A stretch of 10,896 nucleotides of DNA from Candidatus Halarchaeoplasma halalkaliphilum (GTDB lineage: Archaea; Thermoplasmatota; Thermoplasmata; Halarchaeoplasmatales; Halarchaeoplasmataceae): contig SLLU01000120.1 in the NCBI GenBank assembly GCA_007133925.1, positions 1-10,896 of the forward strand, given 5' to 3'. Numbering within the stretch: position 1 is the first letter of the stretch; every line of letters begins with the position of its first letter. The notes beneath the pieces are model-generated. The model ran no database searches, was not told the DNA's origin, and worked only from the letters and a program-made list of their open reading frames with translations. A program made the position numbers and the translations under genes. Of this stretch, positions 1 through 7,802 are shown piece by piece.

Positions 1-177
1 AATAGTGGTAATCATGGACTGCCGGTGGAGGTTGACCGTATAGGTTACTTCCAGGCTACCGAGGATTACAACGTGGTTTACACCACTGATGTGTCGAATT
101 TTGTGTTCGAACCCGGTAAAGGATATTGGATTTACAGCGACGCTGAAGAACCGGTGGTTTGGACCGTGAGCTACTGA
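1..177 (+). CDS. C-terminal end of a large secreted protein, probably a third S8-type protease paralogue (5' truncated)
   Basis: Frame 1 is open from the window edge to TGA at 175-177, giving 58 residues. They align almost end to end with the last 59 residues of the complete protease at 3681-7802: both start NSGNH, then have a GYF strand, a VYT strand, and the signature FEPGKGYW followed by a short Trp-containing last strand. This is the second half of the doubled C-terminal beta-domain described for that protease. There is no transmembrane anchor, PGF-CTERM or basic tail after the domain, so the product is probably fully exported or held at the surface by the domain itself. The catalytic part lies outside the window, so calling it a protease rests only on the paralogous C-terminus and tandem position; another secreted protein with the same tail is possible. 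No clear terminator follows: a GGGGA/TCCCC pair at 184-206 has no T-run after it. Confidence 0.8.
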   Translation, partial: NSGNHGLPVEVDRIGYFQATEDYNVVYTTDVSNFVFEPGKGYWIYSDAEEPVVWTVSY

Positions 178-283
178 ACGAGTGGGGAAGAATATCTAAG
201 ATCCCCCAGGATAGCCAACAGACGAAACAGGGGCTAACATACGCAAGAATATGAAACTAATCAAAGGGCCGAGTTCAATAATC

Positions 284-291
284 TATTTATA
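284..291 (+). promoter_or_regulatory. TATA-box-like element before the STAND/TPR regulator
   Basis: TATTTATA lies directly against the annotated ATG at 292. Archaeal TATA boxes are usually centred about 26-27 bases before the transcription start, which would put the start near 314, just ahead of the second in-frame ATG at 316. No comparable AT-rich element is seen 20-35 bases before 292, and no Shine-Dalgarno precedes either ATG. A leaderless transcript starting at the second Met fits this arrangement. This is a pattern match only. Confidence 0.4.
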
Positions 292-3200
292 ATGGAAGAT
301 AACATTTTGTATGAGATGGTATCTTCGACGACCAGAGAAAGGATACTTCTTCATCTGGGAACATATCATATCCACCAAGATAAAGTTGAGGTTCCTTACG
401 AACTGACTCAACAGGGGATAGCCGATGCAATCGGTGTGAGTAGATCTCATCTGAGTCACGAGATAAGAGCATTCATGGCAGAGGATGAAGGGCTGATCGA
501 AGAGAGGATCTTTCATGTTAAGGGGCTAAAAAGAAAAAGGAAGGTTTACTTTTTGACCAGCAAGGGTTTAGAAAAATTTGAAACGCTCCGTGAACGTTTT
601 GAAAACAGGGATCTAATTATACTTACATCGAACGGAAAAAAGGGTATCAAATTGGATGATATCCATGAATATTTGGGCGGTGAGAACCCTCTCCTTAGCG
701 CACTGGTTATGGTAGACCAAGATGGAGTCATAGATCTTTGTAAAGAAGAGGTGAAAAAAGAGGACATATTCGTGGGACGGGAAGAGGAATTATCTGTAAT
801 GAAAAAGATGCTTGATGAGGTGAAAAAGGGTGATAGTGGATCTCTTTTCATAGTAGGCGAACCTGGTATCGGCAAAACCAGACTGGTAACAGAGTTTGGA
901 AAACGAGCACGGGAAAAGGGATTTACCATTGTGACCGGGAAAGCGTATTTCGAAAACACAGAACCTTTCTTACCTTTCAAGGATGCCTTCTCCGGGCTGG
1001 ATACCCCTGAGGGTGAACTGAAATTGTACTCGGTCCCATTAGGACCCAAGGCAGACAGTAAAGAGACATTCTACAGTGAGAGAAAAGTGGCTTTCTTCGA
1101 TACGGCCCAGGTGATAAAAGAGATATCCCAAGAAAAACCCTTGATAGTGTTTATCGACGACTTACAATGGGCTGACGGAAGTACGCTTAAATTGTTACAC
1201 TATCTATCAGAGAATTTGCAGGGAAGCAAAGTACTTATCCTCGGGGCCTTCAGACCTTTCGATACGAGCATGAACAATATACTAAAGGAAGTGTGCACAA
1301 GGATGGAGAGGGAGAACACCTTGATAACCGTAGAATTAAAACCTTTGAATCGGGATCAGACAAAAGAGATGGTTTCTAACCTATTGGGGGTGAAAGGAAT
1401 TTCTTCCGAATTCATTAACGTGATACAAAACTACTGCCAGGGAAACCCGCTTTATACAAGGGAATTAATAAAACAATTGATGGAAGAAGAAGTGATCGAT
1501 ACTCAAAAAAATCAATATCCCTCCAGCGAAATTGAGTTAAAGATACCAAGGGTGGTCACAAATATACTGGAACGCAGGTTCGACCAGTTATCACCTGAAT
1601 CCAAAAATGTGCTGGAATGGGGTAGTGTAATAGGAGAATCTGTGGATTTCAACCTTCTTTCGAAGATAAGCGGTATGGATGATCTGGACCTTTTGAACTA
1701 TGTTGATGAACTGATATGGACCAAGCTTTGGGTAGAAGAGTCTGATGAAGAGAGGTTCAGATTTTCCCACGCATTGATCAAATTGGCAGCCTATCGTGCC
1801 ATATCATCTTTGAAGCTAAAAAAAATGCATGAACTCGTTGCATCCTGTTTGATGGACTTACACAGAGATGAACTCGAACAATACTCATCCGATATAGCCA
1901 TGCATATGCAAAAATGTGGGAACATAACCCAGGCTACTGAATTCTATATGATGGCCGGTGAGCAAGCCGAAAAGATGTATGCCCAAGAGAACGCCTTGGA
2001 TATGTATCTTAAAGCACTTGAGACGGTGGAACAGGAACCAGGATCGTTACGAAAGGAAGATGTTTTTGAGGCATTGGGAGATGTATATCACGTATTGGGT
2101 GAGTATGAGGATGCTCTGGAAAACTTCCAGAAATCCATGATATCCACCAAAGAAAGTGAACGTCGGCAGAGGATGTATCGTAAGATGGCAGATATCGCAC
2201 TTAGACAGGGGGATTATGATAAAGTTGAACAATTTGTGGATCACGGTCTATCCCTTATGGGTGTGGAGACCGATGAGGGTTGCAAGTTACAAGAGCTCAA
2301 AGGCTGGGCTTTGATGCTGAAAGGGGAGCACGAGGCGGCCATGAAGGTCTTTCAAGATGAACTCCAACTAGCGGAATCCATGGATGATCCAAATCTCATA
2401 GGGGACGCCATACATAACTTGGGATCCATATACATACGGATGAACGAGTTAAGCAAGGCGGAAAAAGCTCTAAAAAAGGCCATAGAATATAAGAAAAAAA
2501 CCGGTGATGAACGGGGTTTGGCCAGGTCTTACAACAATATTGGAGCTATTTACAAGACCTGGGGAGATTACGATAAGGCACTGGACACTAACTTAAAGAG
2601 TTTGAAGATAATAGAAAAGATGGGTGATAAAAATATAAATGCAGGTCTTTTGAGAAACCTGGGTAACATATACTTCACTAAACGTGAGCTCGATAAGGCA
2701 GAGGAATATCTGTTACGCGCTCTCAGTATGTTCCAAAGGATAGGGAATAAACGGGGTATAGGAACTTCCTTGGATAGTTTAGGACTGGTGTGCAGGGAAA
2801 GGGGGGATATAGACGAAGCACTTGAGTATCATCAAAAAAGTTTGGATATTAGAGAGGAGACCGGCGAAAAGGAAGGTATAGGCCTATCCTGTGAAAGCAT
2901 AGGGACCATATTAAAAGAAAAAGGTGAACTGGAGGATGCGATCAAATACCAAAAAAAGGCAAGAAAAATATTCCACGATCTAGGAGAGACACGCAGAGTT
3001 GCATCCACGGAAGGGAATATCGGAGAGATATATCTTTACATGGGCGAAACTAAAAAGGCGATGGAACAACTGGAACGATGCAGGGAGTTAGGATACGGTC
3101 GTGATAGTTTTGAAACCTCGAGAGCCGGACTGCGGATGGCCGAATGCTATATCTTAAAAGGGGATCTTCAGAAAGCCAAAGAGCTAGCAAAAAAAGCCTT

Positions 3201-3483
3201 GTTATCCGATGACCTTATCGACAGAGGAATAGCCTATCGGATTATGGGCACCATCGCTGATCAAGAGGGTTTGGAATCAAATAATTTTTTTTCAGAAGCG
3301 AAAACATCATTAGAAGGACCCAGAGGTAAAAAGGAATATGCACGTTGTTTACTGGAGGAGGGAATTATCCTGGTCCGAAGGGGGATGTGTGACAAGGGCC
3401 GCAAAAAGATAAAGGAAACCAAAAAAATATTCAGAGAACAAGGTATGACCTATTGGGAAAATGTATGCCAAGAACATCTTTAG
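292..3483 (+). CDS. Winged-helix / STAND-type ATPase / TPR regulator
   Basis: Predicted cytoplasmic transcription regulator of 1063 residues. Residues about 10-100 form a winged helix: a recognition-type HTH around 39-60 (IADAIGVSRSHLSHEI) and a basic wing with KRKRKVYFL near 80-88. A nucleotide-binding domain follows, with Walker A GEPGIGKT at 189-196 (Lys195), Walker B FIDDLQWAD at 287-295 (Asp289/Asp290), and the downstream GNPLYTREL motif typical of AAA_16/MalT-like STAND ATPases. A helical arm reaches about residue 540. From about 544 to the end there are some 12-13 TPR-like units of roughly 40 residues, best formed around 700-900. In this family ATP binding and a signal sensed by the repeats control DNA binding or oligomerisation; the signal here is unknown. 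It lies between secreted-protease genes, so local control of them is plausible but inferred. ATG 292 gives the longest frame; ATG 316 (Met9) is a serious alternative because of the TATA-like element at 284-291. Compared with the GC-rich ends of the protease genes it is AT-rich. Confidence 0.9.
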   Translation: MEDNILYEMVSSTTRERILLHLGTYHIHQDKVEVPYELTQQGIADAIGVSRSHLSHEIRAFMAEDEGLIEERIFHVKGLKRKRKVYFLTSKGLEKFETLRERFENRDLIILTSNGKKGIKLDDIHEYLGGENPLLSALVMVDQDGVIDLCKEEVKKEDIFVGREEELSVMKKMLDEVKKGDSGSLFIVGEPGIGKTRLVTEFGKRAREKGFTIVTGKAYFENTEPFLPFKDAFSGLDTPEGELKLYSVPLGPKADSKETFYSERKVAFFDTAQVIKEISQEKPLIVFIDDLQWADGSTLKLLHYLSENLQGSKVLILGAFRPFDTSMNNILKEVCTRMERENTLITVELKPLNRDQTKEMVSNLLGVKGISSEFINVIQNYCQGNPLYTRELIKQLMEEEVIDTQKNQYPSSEIELKIPRVVTNILERRFDQLSPESKNVLEWGSVIGESVDFNLLSKISGMDDLDLLNYVDELIWTKLWVEESDEERFRFSHALIKLAAYRAISSLKLKKMHELVASCLMDLHRDELEQYSSDIAMHMQKCGNITQATEFYMMAGEQAEKMYAQENALDMYLKALETVEQEPGSLRKEDVFEALGDVYHVLGEYEDALENFQKSMISTKESERRQRMYRKMADIALRQGDYDKVEQFVDHGLSLMGVETDEGCKLQELKGWALMLKGEHEAAMKVFQDELQLAESMDDPNLIGDAIHNLGSIYIRMNELSKAEKALKKAIEYKKKTGDERGLARSYNNIGAIYKTWGDYDKALDTNLKSLKIIEKMGDKNINAGLLRNLGNIYFTKRELDKAEEYLLRALSMFQRIGNKRGIGTSLDSLGLVCRERGDIDEALEYHQKSLDIREETGEKEGIGLSCESIGTILKEKGELEDAIKYQKKARKIFHDLGETRRVASTEGNIGEIYLYMGETKKAMEQLERCRELGYGRDSFETSRAGLRMAECYILKGDLQKAKELAKKALLSDDLIDRGIAYRIMGTIADQEGLESNNFFSEAKTSLEGPRGKKEYARCLLEEGIILVRRGMCDKGRKKIKETKKIFREQGMTYWENVCQEHL

Positions 3484-3504
3484 ACAGTCGTCGGATATTA
3501 TTTG

Positions 3505-3538
3505 CAGATCTCCAACCCCTGCTAGAGGAATAGATCTG
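3505..3538. repeat. Short inverted repeat CAGATCT / AGATCTG in the intergenic region
   Basis: CAGATCT at 3505-3511 is the exact reverse complement of AGATCTG at 3532-3538, with a 20-base spacer; each arm also contains the palindrome AGATCT. It begins 21 bases after the regulator stop codon and lies about 45 bases upstream of the first TATA-like element of the protease gene. It could be a paired operator or a weak hairpin at the end of the regulator transcript. Seven-base arms can occur by chance. Confidence 0.3.
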
Positions 3539-3581
3539 ATTCATCAACATGCTTTTCGTCTCCTGCCGAGGTGTATTACAG

Positions 3582-3591
3582 TATATATAAA
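3582..3591 (+). promoter_or_regulatory. Distal TATA box for the protease operon
   Basis: TATATATAAA is the best archaeal TATA-box match in the 197-bp gap between the regulator and the first protease gene. With usual archaeal spacing it would start transcription near 3612, giving a leader of about 70 bases that contains the Shine-Dalgarno at 3666-3673. A second TATA-like element lies downstream at 3621-3627, so which one is used cannot be settled from sequence. Confidence 0.5.
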
Positions 3592-3602
3592 CCCCCCTTG
3601 TA

Positions 3603-3610
3603 CACATGTG
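3603..3610. promoter_or_regulatory. Palindrome CACATGTG between the two TATA-like elements; possible operator
   Basis: CACATGTG is a perfect 8-bp palindrome. It sits just upstream of the start predicted from the distal TATA box and upstream of the proximal TATA-like element, where a dimeric regulator could block or help initiation. The flanks do not extend the symmetry. Operator function is inference from position only. Confidence 0.22.
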
Positions 3611-3620
3611 GTATCAGGCC

Positions 3621-3627
3621 TTATATA
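3621..3627 (+). promoter_or_regulatory. Proximal TATA-like element for the protease operon
   Basis: TTATATA lies 53 bases before the ATG at 3681. Usual archaeal spacing predicts transcription starting near 3650, leaving a leader of about 30 bases that still includes the Shine-Dalgarno. It is a weaker match than the distal element at 3582-3591. Confidence 0.35.
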
Positions 3628-3665
3628 GTGAAAGGGGACCTTATCCATAGTAATAAATTAACTTT

Positions 3666-3673
3666 AAAGGAGG
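3666..3673 (+). promoter_or_regulatory. Strong Shine-Dalgarno of the first protease gene
   Basis: AAAGGAGG ends 7 bases before ATG 3681 and closely matches the complement of the 16S rRNA 3' end. It fixes the start codon and shows that this organism uses Shine-Dalgarno initiation for leadered genes, in contrast to the regulator at 292, which has none. Confidence 0.8.
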
Positions 3674-3680
3674 AACTCAC

Positions 3681-6600
3681 ATGGAAATCAAAACTGGAAT
3701 GACCGCTTTTTTATGCATCACTGTGATGATAATTTCCACCCTTTCAGTAACGGGTATACTTTTTCGCGAAAGTGAGGATTATCACATAATCATGGTGGAC
3801 TTCAGAGATGCCAGGGATATCTCTTACATCCGATACACTGGCGCAAAGATATTGGAAACCTATCCCAGCCGGGTACTTGTGGAGGTATCCGGAAAAGGGC
3901 TAGAGAGTATACGTTCCACTGGACTGTTTGTGAATACACTGCCAAACCGTACACGTGTATGGGTTAAGTCCCATACCTTCGATGTACAAGAGGGTATGCC
4001 CGAGTTCTGTGAAGAACTCACCATAGGTGGATACGGACCAGGTACCGAGGGTCTGTATATACTGCATACCATCGGCCCTATACATCCCCGCTGGATAGCC
4101 ATGCTGGAGCAGGTGGGAGTAGAGCTCATCAACTACGTACCAAACTACGCCTACGAAGTGCTTATGACCCCGGAGACCGCAGAACGGGTTGAGGGCCTTT
4201 ATTTCGTCGATTGGGTGGGTATCTACCAACCGGCATTTAAATTACATCCGCGTTTAGACGTGGGTACGGTCACGGTGAGACTGAGCCCAGGATTTCATGA
4301 AGATAACCTAGTCAAAATAAATACAAATTTTGATGTTATAGGATACGAGAACCTTAGAGAGGATGGTCACCGACTTATATTAGAAGTGGATATAGTAGAA
4401 CACTTAGAAGAGCTAGCTAGGATAAACGACGTATACCATATATCACCTTATACCGAACCAAAATTAACCGCCGAGATGGATGCACAATTATTGGGTGGAG
4501 GATTGTGGTTCATGGATGACGAATATGATCATTCCGGCGGTAGTCAGCGAGAAGGAGATCCAGACATACCTTACCGAAAACATGGTGATTTCGGTGCTTA
4601 TATCAATCAGATCGGATATACAGGTAAAGGTGTGACGGTGGCCGTGGCCGATACAGGCATCGGAGATGGTACTGTAGGTGATGCGGGTCATGAGGATTTT
4701 ACAGGCAGAGTTATAGGTGGATACAGTGCCGGTGAGAACGAAGAAAATTGGGCCGACGGCCACTATCATGGAACAGCATGTGCAGGTCTTGTCGGCGGTA
4801 ACACCCATGCAGGAACTGGAAGTACTTTCAATTTTGCCGAGTATTACCATGGGCAGAGTTTAGCTTATGAATCTGAATTATTCGCCATGAAGATATTTTC
4901 CGACGATGCGGAATTTATGCCTGATGAACTTTATCCCATAGTCGAGATACCAGCACAATTATCTGACGCTTACGTGCATAGTAATTCATGGGGTGGTCCG
5001 GGAAATAGTGAGTACGACGAACGTGATGAGATATTCGATCAAGCTGTAAGGGATGCCGATAGAGATACCAGTGAAAACAGACCCATGGTGATAACGGCGG
5101 CTGTGGGTAATGACGGAGGTAGTATTAGAGGTGGTAGTCTTGGATATAATACTAACGACAATCAAATATCTGGAGATCAAACGATAAACAGCCCTGCCAA
5201 CGGTAAAAATGTGATATCTGTTGGTGGAAATCGGCCTTACAAACCCTTTCTGGATTATATCCCCGAGGACATGTATGATTACAGTTCTAGAGGGTGGACT
5301 GTGGATAATCGTGTTAAACCTGATGTGATCGCTCCTTCCCAGAGTGTTACTACACAGAACACTCCACTTGATGGCGGAGGTTATACCTCGGCCAGTGGAA
5401 CATCTTTTGGAAATCCCCTGGTCGCGGGAGCCGCTTCGATCGTGGTAGATTGGTACGAACAGAATCACGGAGTGAGACCAAGTCCCGCTATGGTTAAAGC
5501 GATACTGATAAACACGGCTAACGAATTGGATCCAGGCGTAGGTAACACCCGGGGACACATCCCGAACAGGGACGAAGGTTGGGGTGTTCCCGACATATCA
5601 AAATTAGAATATCCTTTGGAAGATCCCATAAGTTTGATGTTCGAGGACCAGGATAATTTATTGCAAACAGGCGATTCCGTTGAATACCATGTGACTTATG
5701 ATGAACCCGATGAACCTCTGAAGTTCACACTTACATGGACAGACAAAAATGCGATGTCTGGTGATGGTTTAGGAGGGGCTCCTACACTTAAAAACAATTT
5801 AGATCTAGAGGTGGAGACACCGGGCGGCGAGATCATATACGGTAATGCGTTCGATCGATCCGGAGATGGAAATAGTGATGATGGTTTTACGTATCCCGAT
5901 GCGGAAGTCATGGCGGACTTTGATCACAATGGTGATGGCAGGGACAATGTGAATAATGTTTTAAATGTGTACATACACCCTGACATCCTGGAAGAAGGCT
6001 TCTATACGGTTAAGATCACCGGTACAAATATACCCTCGGATGCCAACAACGACGGCTCTCCCAATCAGGATTATGCTTTAGTGGTCTACAACGCCATTGG
6101 CGAGGACCCGGGAGATCCTCCTGAAGTGACGCTCACCAGACCACAAGGAGGCGAGACCTTCACCGCCGGTGAAACAGAGGATGTACTCTGGACCACATCT
6201 GCGGGAGAGGACCCGGTAGATCATGTATCACTGTTCTACAGCCCGGATGGTGGCTCAATGTGGAACACCATCGAGACCGAGATAGGCGATACCGGCAGTT
6301 ATACTTGGACGGTGCCCAACGAGCACAGCAGCGATTGCTTATTCAGAGTACAAGTGAGGGATACTTCCGGGCGCACGGCCGAAGATGTCAGCGGTACGTT
6401 CTCCATAGAGGGAGTACCGCCGGCACCGCCGTCGGGTCTGAACGTAGAGCTATACGGCACGGCCCAGGCGATATCCAACAGCATGTTCGAAGATGATCAC
6501 GAGCCCTGGGAGCTCACCCGTGTGGTTGACGAAGGAGAAGCCCACTGGGACCCGGAGAATCACATAGATGGTGGTTCGATATACGTATCCGTGGAAGCGG

Positions 6601-7802
6601 AAGGAGAAGACGTACGACTGACAGAGGATTCTTACTGGGAACAGAGCATATCTCCCACCTCGGACGATCTGGTCATATCGAGTGCATTTAGAAAGAATAT
6701 ATTGTACGACGATGGTATGGGTTGGGAGACCCAGGTGCACAGTGCGTTGGTTGAGCTCATGGTACACGACACAGATGTGGGTTGGTATACCGTACTCATG
6801 GATGACGATGTCACCTCGGGCGATACGGGTTGGATCGAGTCCGGAGACGTTTCTTACACGCCCCTGGGTACCGTTGATGCAGTTAGGGTACGTATGGAGG
6901 TTGAAGGCGAAGGCGATACCGGTCCCATGGGTAACGATCATGCGGCCTTGGCGGAGATATGGGTGGATCACGTTAGTGTGGTAGCGGGAACGCCCGCTAG
7001 TACGGAAGACAATCTGCTCACATGGGATGCTAGTCCGGACGATCCCGCCGGTGCGATTCACTATAACATATATCGCTCTGCAAACGACGGGGGTCCTTGG
7101 GATACTCCCATGGAAACGGTGGATGGCGACGGTTCTTCCGCATATTCATTCGTAGATACAGGTGCAGGTACCGGTGACGACGTGCTGTGGTGGTATGTTG
7201 TGAGGACGGTGTCATTCCATGGTATGGAGGAGGATAATACGGATGCTGTCCGTGAACCGGCCCTTGATCTGGTGACGTTCGACATCCAGTTGTATGCGGA
7301 TCCAGATTCTGAGGGCTGGAATTTCGTTTCCTTCAACCTCATCCCGACGGATGCTTCCTTGGAGTCCATATTGGAGGATGCGGAACACGGTATATCCGGT
7401 AACTACGACCGGGTGATCCATTACGACGCGTCTGTCGGTAGATGGTATTCCTACGTGCCCGATCGACCGGGTCATTTTAACAACTTGAACAGTTGGGATC
7501 ATCGTATGGGCATATGGATACGGATGACCGGTGACGATGTGCTCACCGTTGAAGGTACGGAGCCCACGAGTACCACCTTGATACTTGAGCCGGGTTGGAA
7601 CATGATGGGACTTCCCAGTAAGAATAGTGGGAACCACGCTCTTCCTGCTGAGATCTCATCGGTTGGGTACTTTGACGCTTCTGCGGATCATAACATAGTC
7701 TATACAGATGCAACGGGATTTGATTTCGAACCCGGTAAAGGCTACTGGTTGTATAACCCAGCTGACAGTGTAGTCCATTGGGAATTGATATATGGCGTAT
7801 AA
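3681..7802 (+). CDS. Secreted multidomain subtilisin-like (S8, KP-43-type) serine protease
   Basis: Predicted extracellular endopeptidase of 1373 residues. A hydrophobic signal segment covers about 7-28. Three tandem prodomain-like units follow (about 32-95, 122-190 and 192-265), the second with the GLYILHTIGPIHPRW and NYVPNYAYEV motifs seen in other S8 propeptides. The catalytic domain (about 305-650) has Asp324 in VADTGIG, His363 in HGTACAG, oxyanion Asn477 in AVGNDG and nucleophile Ser575 in SGTSFGNP; the last motif is an unusual form of GTSMAAP, but no catalytic residue is missing. Next are a KP-43-like beta-barrel (about 650-810) with Asp/Asn-rich loops DHNGDGRD and DANNDGSPNQD that may bind calcium, a Kre9-like Ig domain (813-912), an FN3 domain (913-1195) apparently interrupted by a jelly-roll-like insert (about 930-1105), and two W-centred C-terminal units (Trp1213, Trp1306) ending in FEPGKGYW. 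No membrane anchor follows. The start is fixed by the Shine-Dalgarno at 3666. It is the first gene of a likely operon with the paralogue 14 bp downstream. Confidence 0.93.
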   Translation: MEIKTGMTAFLCITVMIISTLSVTGILFRESEDYHIIMVDFRDARDISYIRYTGAKILETYPSRVLVEVSGKGLESIRSTGLFVNTLPNRTRVWVKSHTFDVQEGMPEFCEELTIGGYGPGTEGLYILHTIGPIHPRWIAMLEQVGVELINYVPNYAYEVLMTPETAERVEGLYFVDWVGIYQPAFKLHPRLDVGTVTVRLSPGFHEDNLVKINTNFDVIGYENLREDGHRLILEVDIVEHLEELARINDVYHISPYTEPKLTAEMDAQLLGGGLWFMDDEYDHSGGSQREGDPDIPYRKHGDFGAYINQIGYTGKGVTVAVADTGIGDGTVGDAGHEDFTGRVIGGYSAGENEENWADGHYHGTACAGLVGGNTHAGTGSTFNFAEYYHGQSLAYESELFAMKIFSDDAEFMPDELYPIVEIPAQLSDAYVHSNSWGGPGNSEYDERDEIFDQAVRDADRDTSENRPMVITAAVGNDGGSIRGGSLGYNTNDNQISGDQTINSPANGKNVISVGGNRPYKPFLDYIPEDMYDYSSRGWTVDNRVKPDVIAPSQSVTTQNTPLDGGGYTSASGTSFGNPLVAGAASIVVDWYEQNHGVRPSPAMVKAILINTANELDPGVGNTRGHIPNRDEGWGVPDISKLEYPLEDPISLMFEDQDNLLQTGDSVEYHVTYDEPDEPLKFTLTWTDKNAMSGDGLGGAPTLKNNLDLEVETPGGEIIYGNAFDRSGDGNSDDGFTYPDAEVMADFDHNGDGRDNVNNVLNVYIHPDILEEGFYTVKITGTNIPSDANNDGSPNQDYALVVYNAIGEDPGDPPEVTLTRPQGGETFTAGETEDVLWTTSAGEDPVDHVSLFYSPDGGSMWNTIETEIGDTGSYTWTVPNEHSSDCLFRVQVRDTSGRTAEDVSGTFSIEGVPPAPPSGLNVELYGTAQAISNSMFEDDHEPWELTRVVDEGEAHWDPENHIDGGSIYVSVEAEGEDVRLTEDSYWEQSISPTSDDLVISSAFRKNILYDDGMGWETQVHSALVELMVHDTDVGWYTVLMDDDVTSGDTGWIESGDVSYTPLGTVDAVRVRMEVEGEGDTGPMGNDHAALAEIWVDHVSVVAGTPASTEDNLLTWDASPDDPAGAIHYNIYRSANDGGPWDTPMETVDGDGSSAYSFVDTGAGTGDDVLWWYVVRTVSFHGMEEDNTDAVREPALDLVTFDIQLYADPDSEGWNFVSFNLIPTDASLESILEDAEHGISGNYDRVIHYDASVGRWYSYVPDRPGHFNNLNSWDHRMGIWIRMTGDDVLTVEGTEPTSTTLILEPGWNMMGLPSKNSGNHALPAEISSVGYFDASADHNIVYTDATGFDFEPGKGYWLYNPADSVVHWELIYGV
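3961..4180 (+). repeat. Prodomain-encoding block conserved with 8100-8319
   Basis: This 220-base block aligns without gaps to 8100-8319 with 32 mismatches by hand count, about 85% identity. It encodes the end of prodomain unit 1 and most of unit 2. Conservation falls sharply after it, entering unit 3. Confidence 0.8.
6063..6862 (+). repeat. C-terminal module block, copy 1 (about 89% identical to 10097-10896)
   Basis: The block aligns to 10097-10896 at a constant offset of 4034 with no gaps and 89 mismatches in 800 bases by hand count. It covers the end of the beta-barrel, the Kre9-like domain, the first FN3 strand and most of the inserted jelly-roll. The second copy is cut by the window end, so the true repeat may be longer. 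Confidence 0.9.

Noticed and set aside
184..206. GGGGA/TCCCC pair just after the first stop codon, considered as a terminator hairpin
   Set aside because: The stem is only 5 bp with a 13-base loop and no T-run follows.
3285..3292. Run of eight T inside the regulator, considered as a T-rich archaeal terminator or a frameshift site
   Set aside because: The TPR frame continues normally on both sides and ends at a good stop codon, so there is no sign of a break.
5385..5420. First protease considered catalytically dead because of GTSFGNP in place of GTSMAAP
   Set aside because: The nucleophile Ser575, the Pro of the motif, Asp324, His363 and Asn477 are all present. The changed residues are neighbours, not catalytic.
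4986..5558. Long antisense frames, including 190 residues here and 203 residues at 6450-7061
   Set aside because: They lie wholly opposite well-supported protease domains, have no promoter or Shine-Dalgarno, and encode no recognisable protein.
6063..6862. The 800-bp direct repeat considered as a mobile element or transposon pair
   Set aside because: It is protein-coding in the same frame in both copies, has no terminal inverted repeats or target duplications, and matches domain boundaries of paralogous genes.
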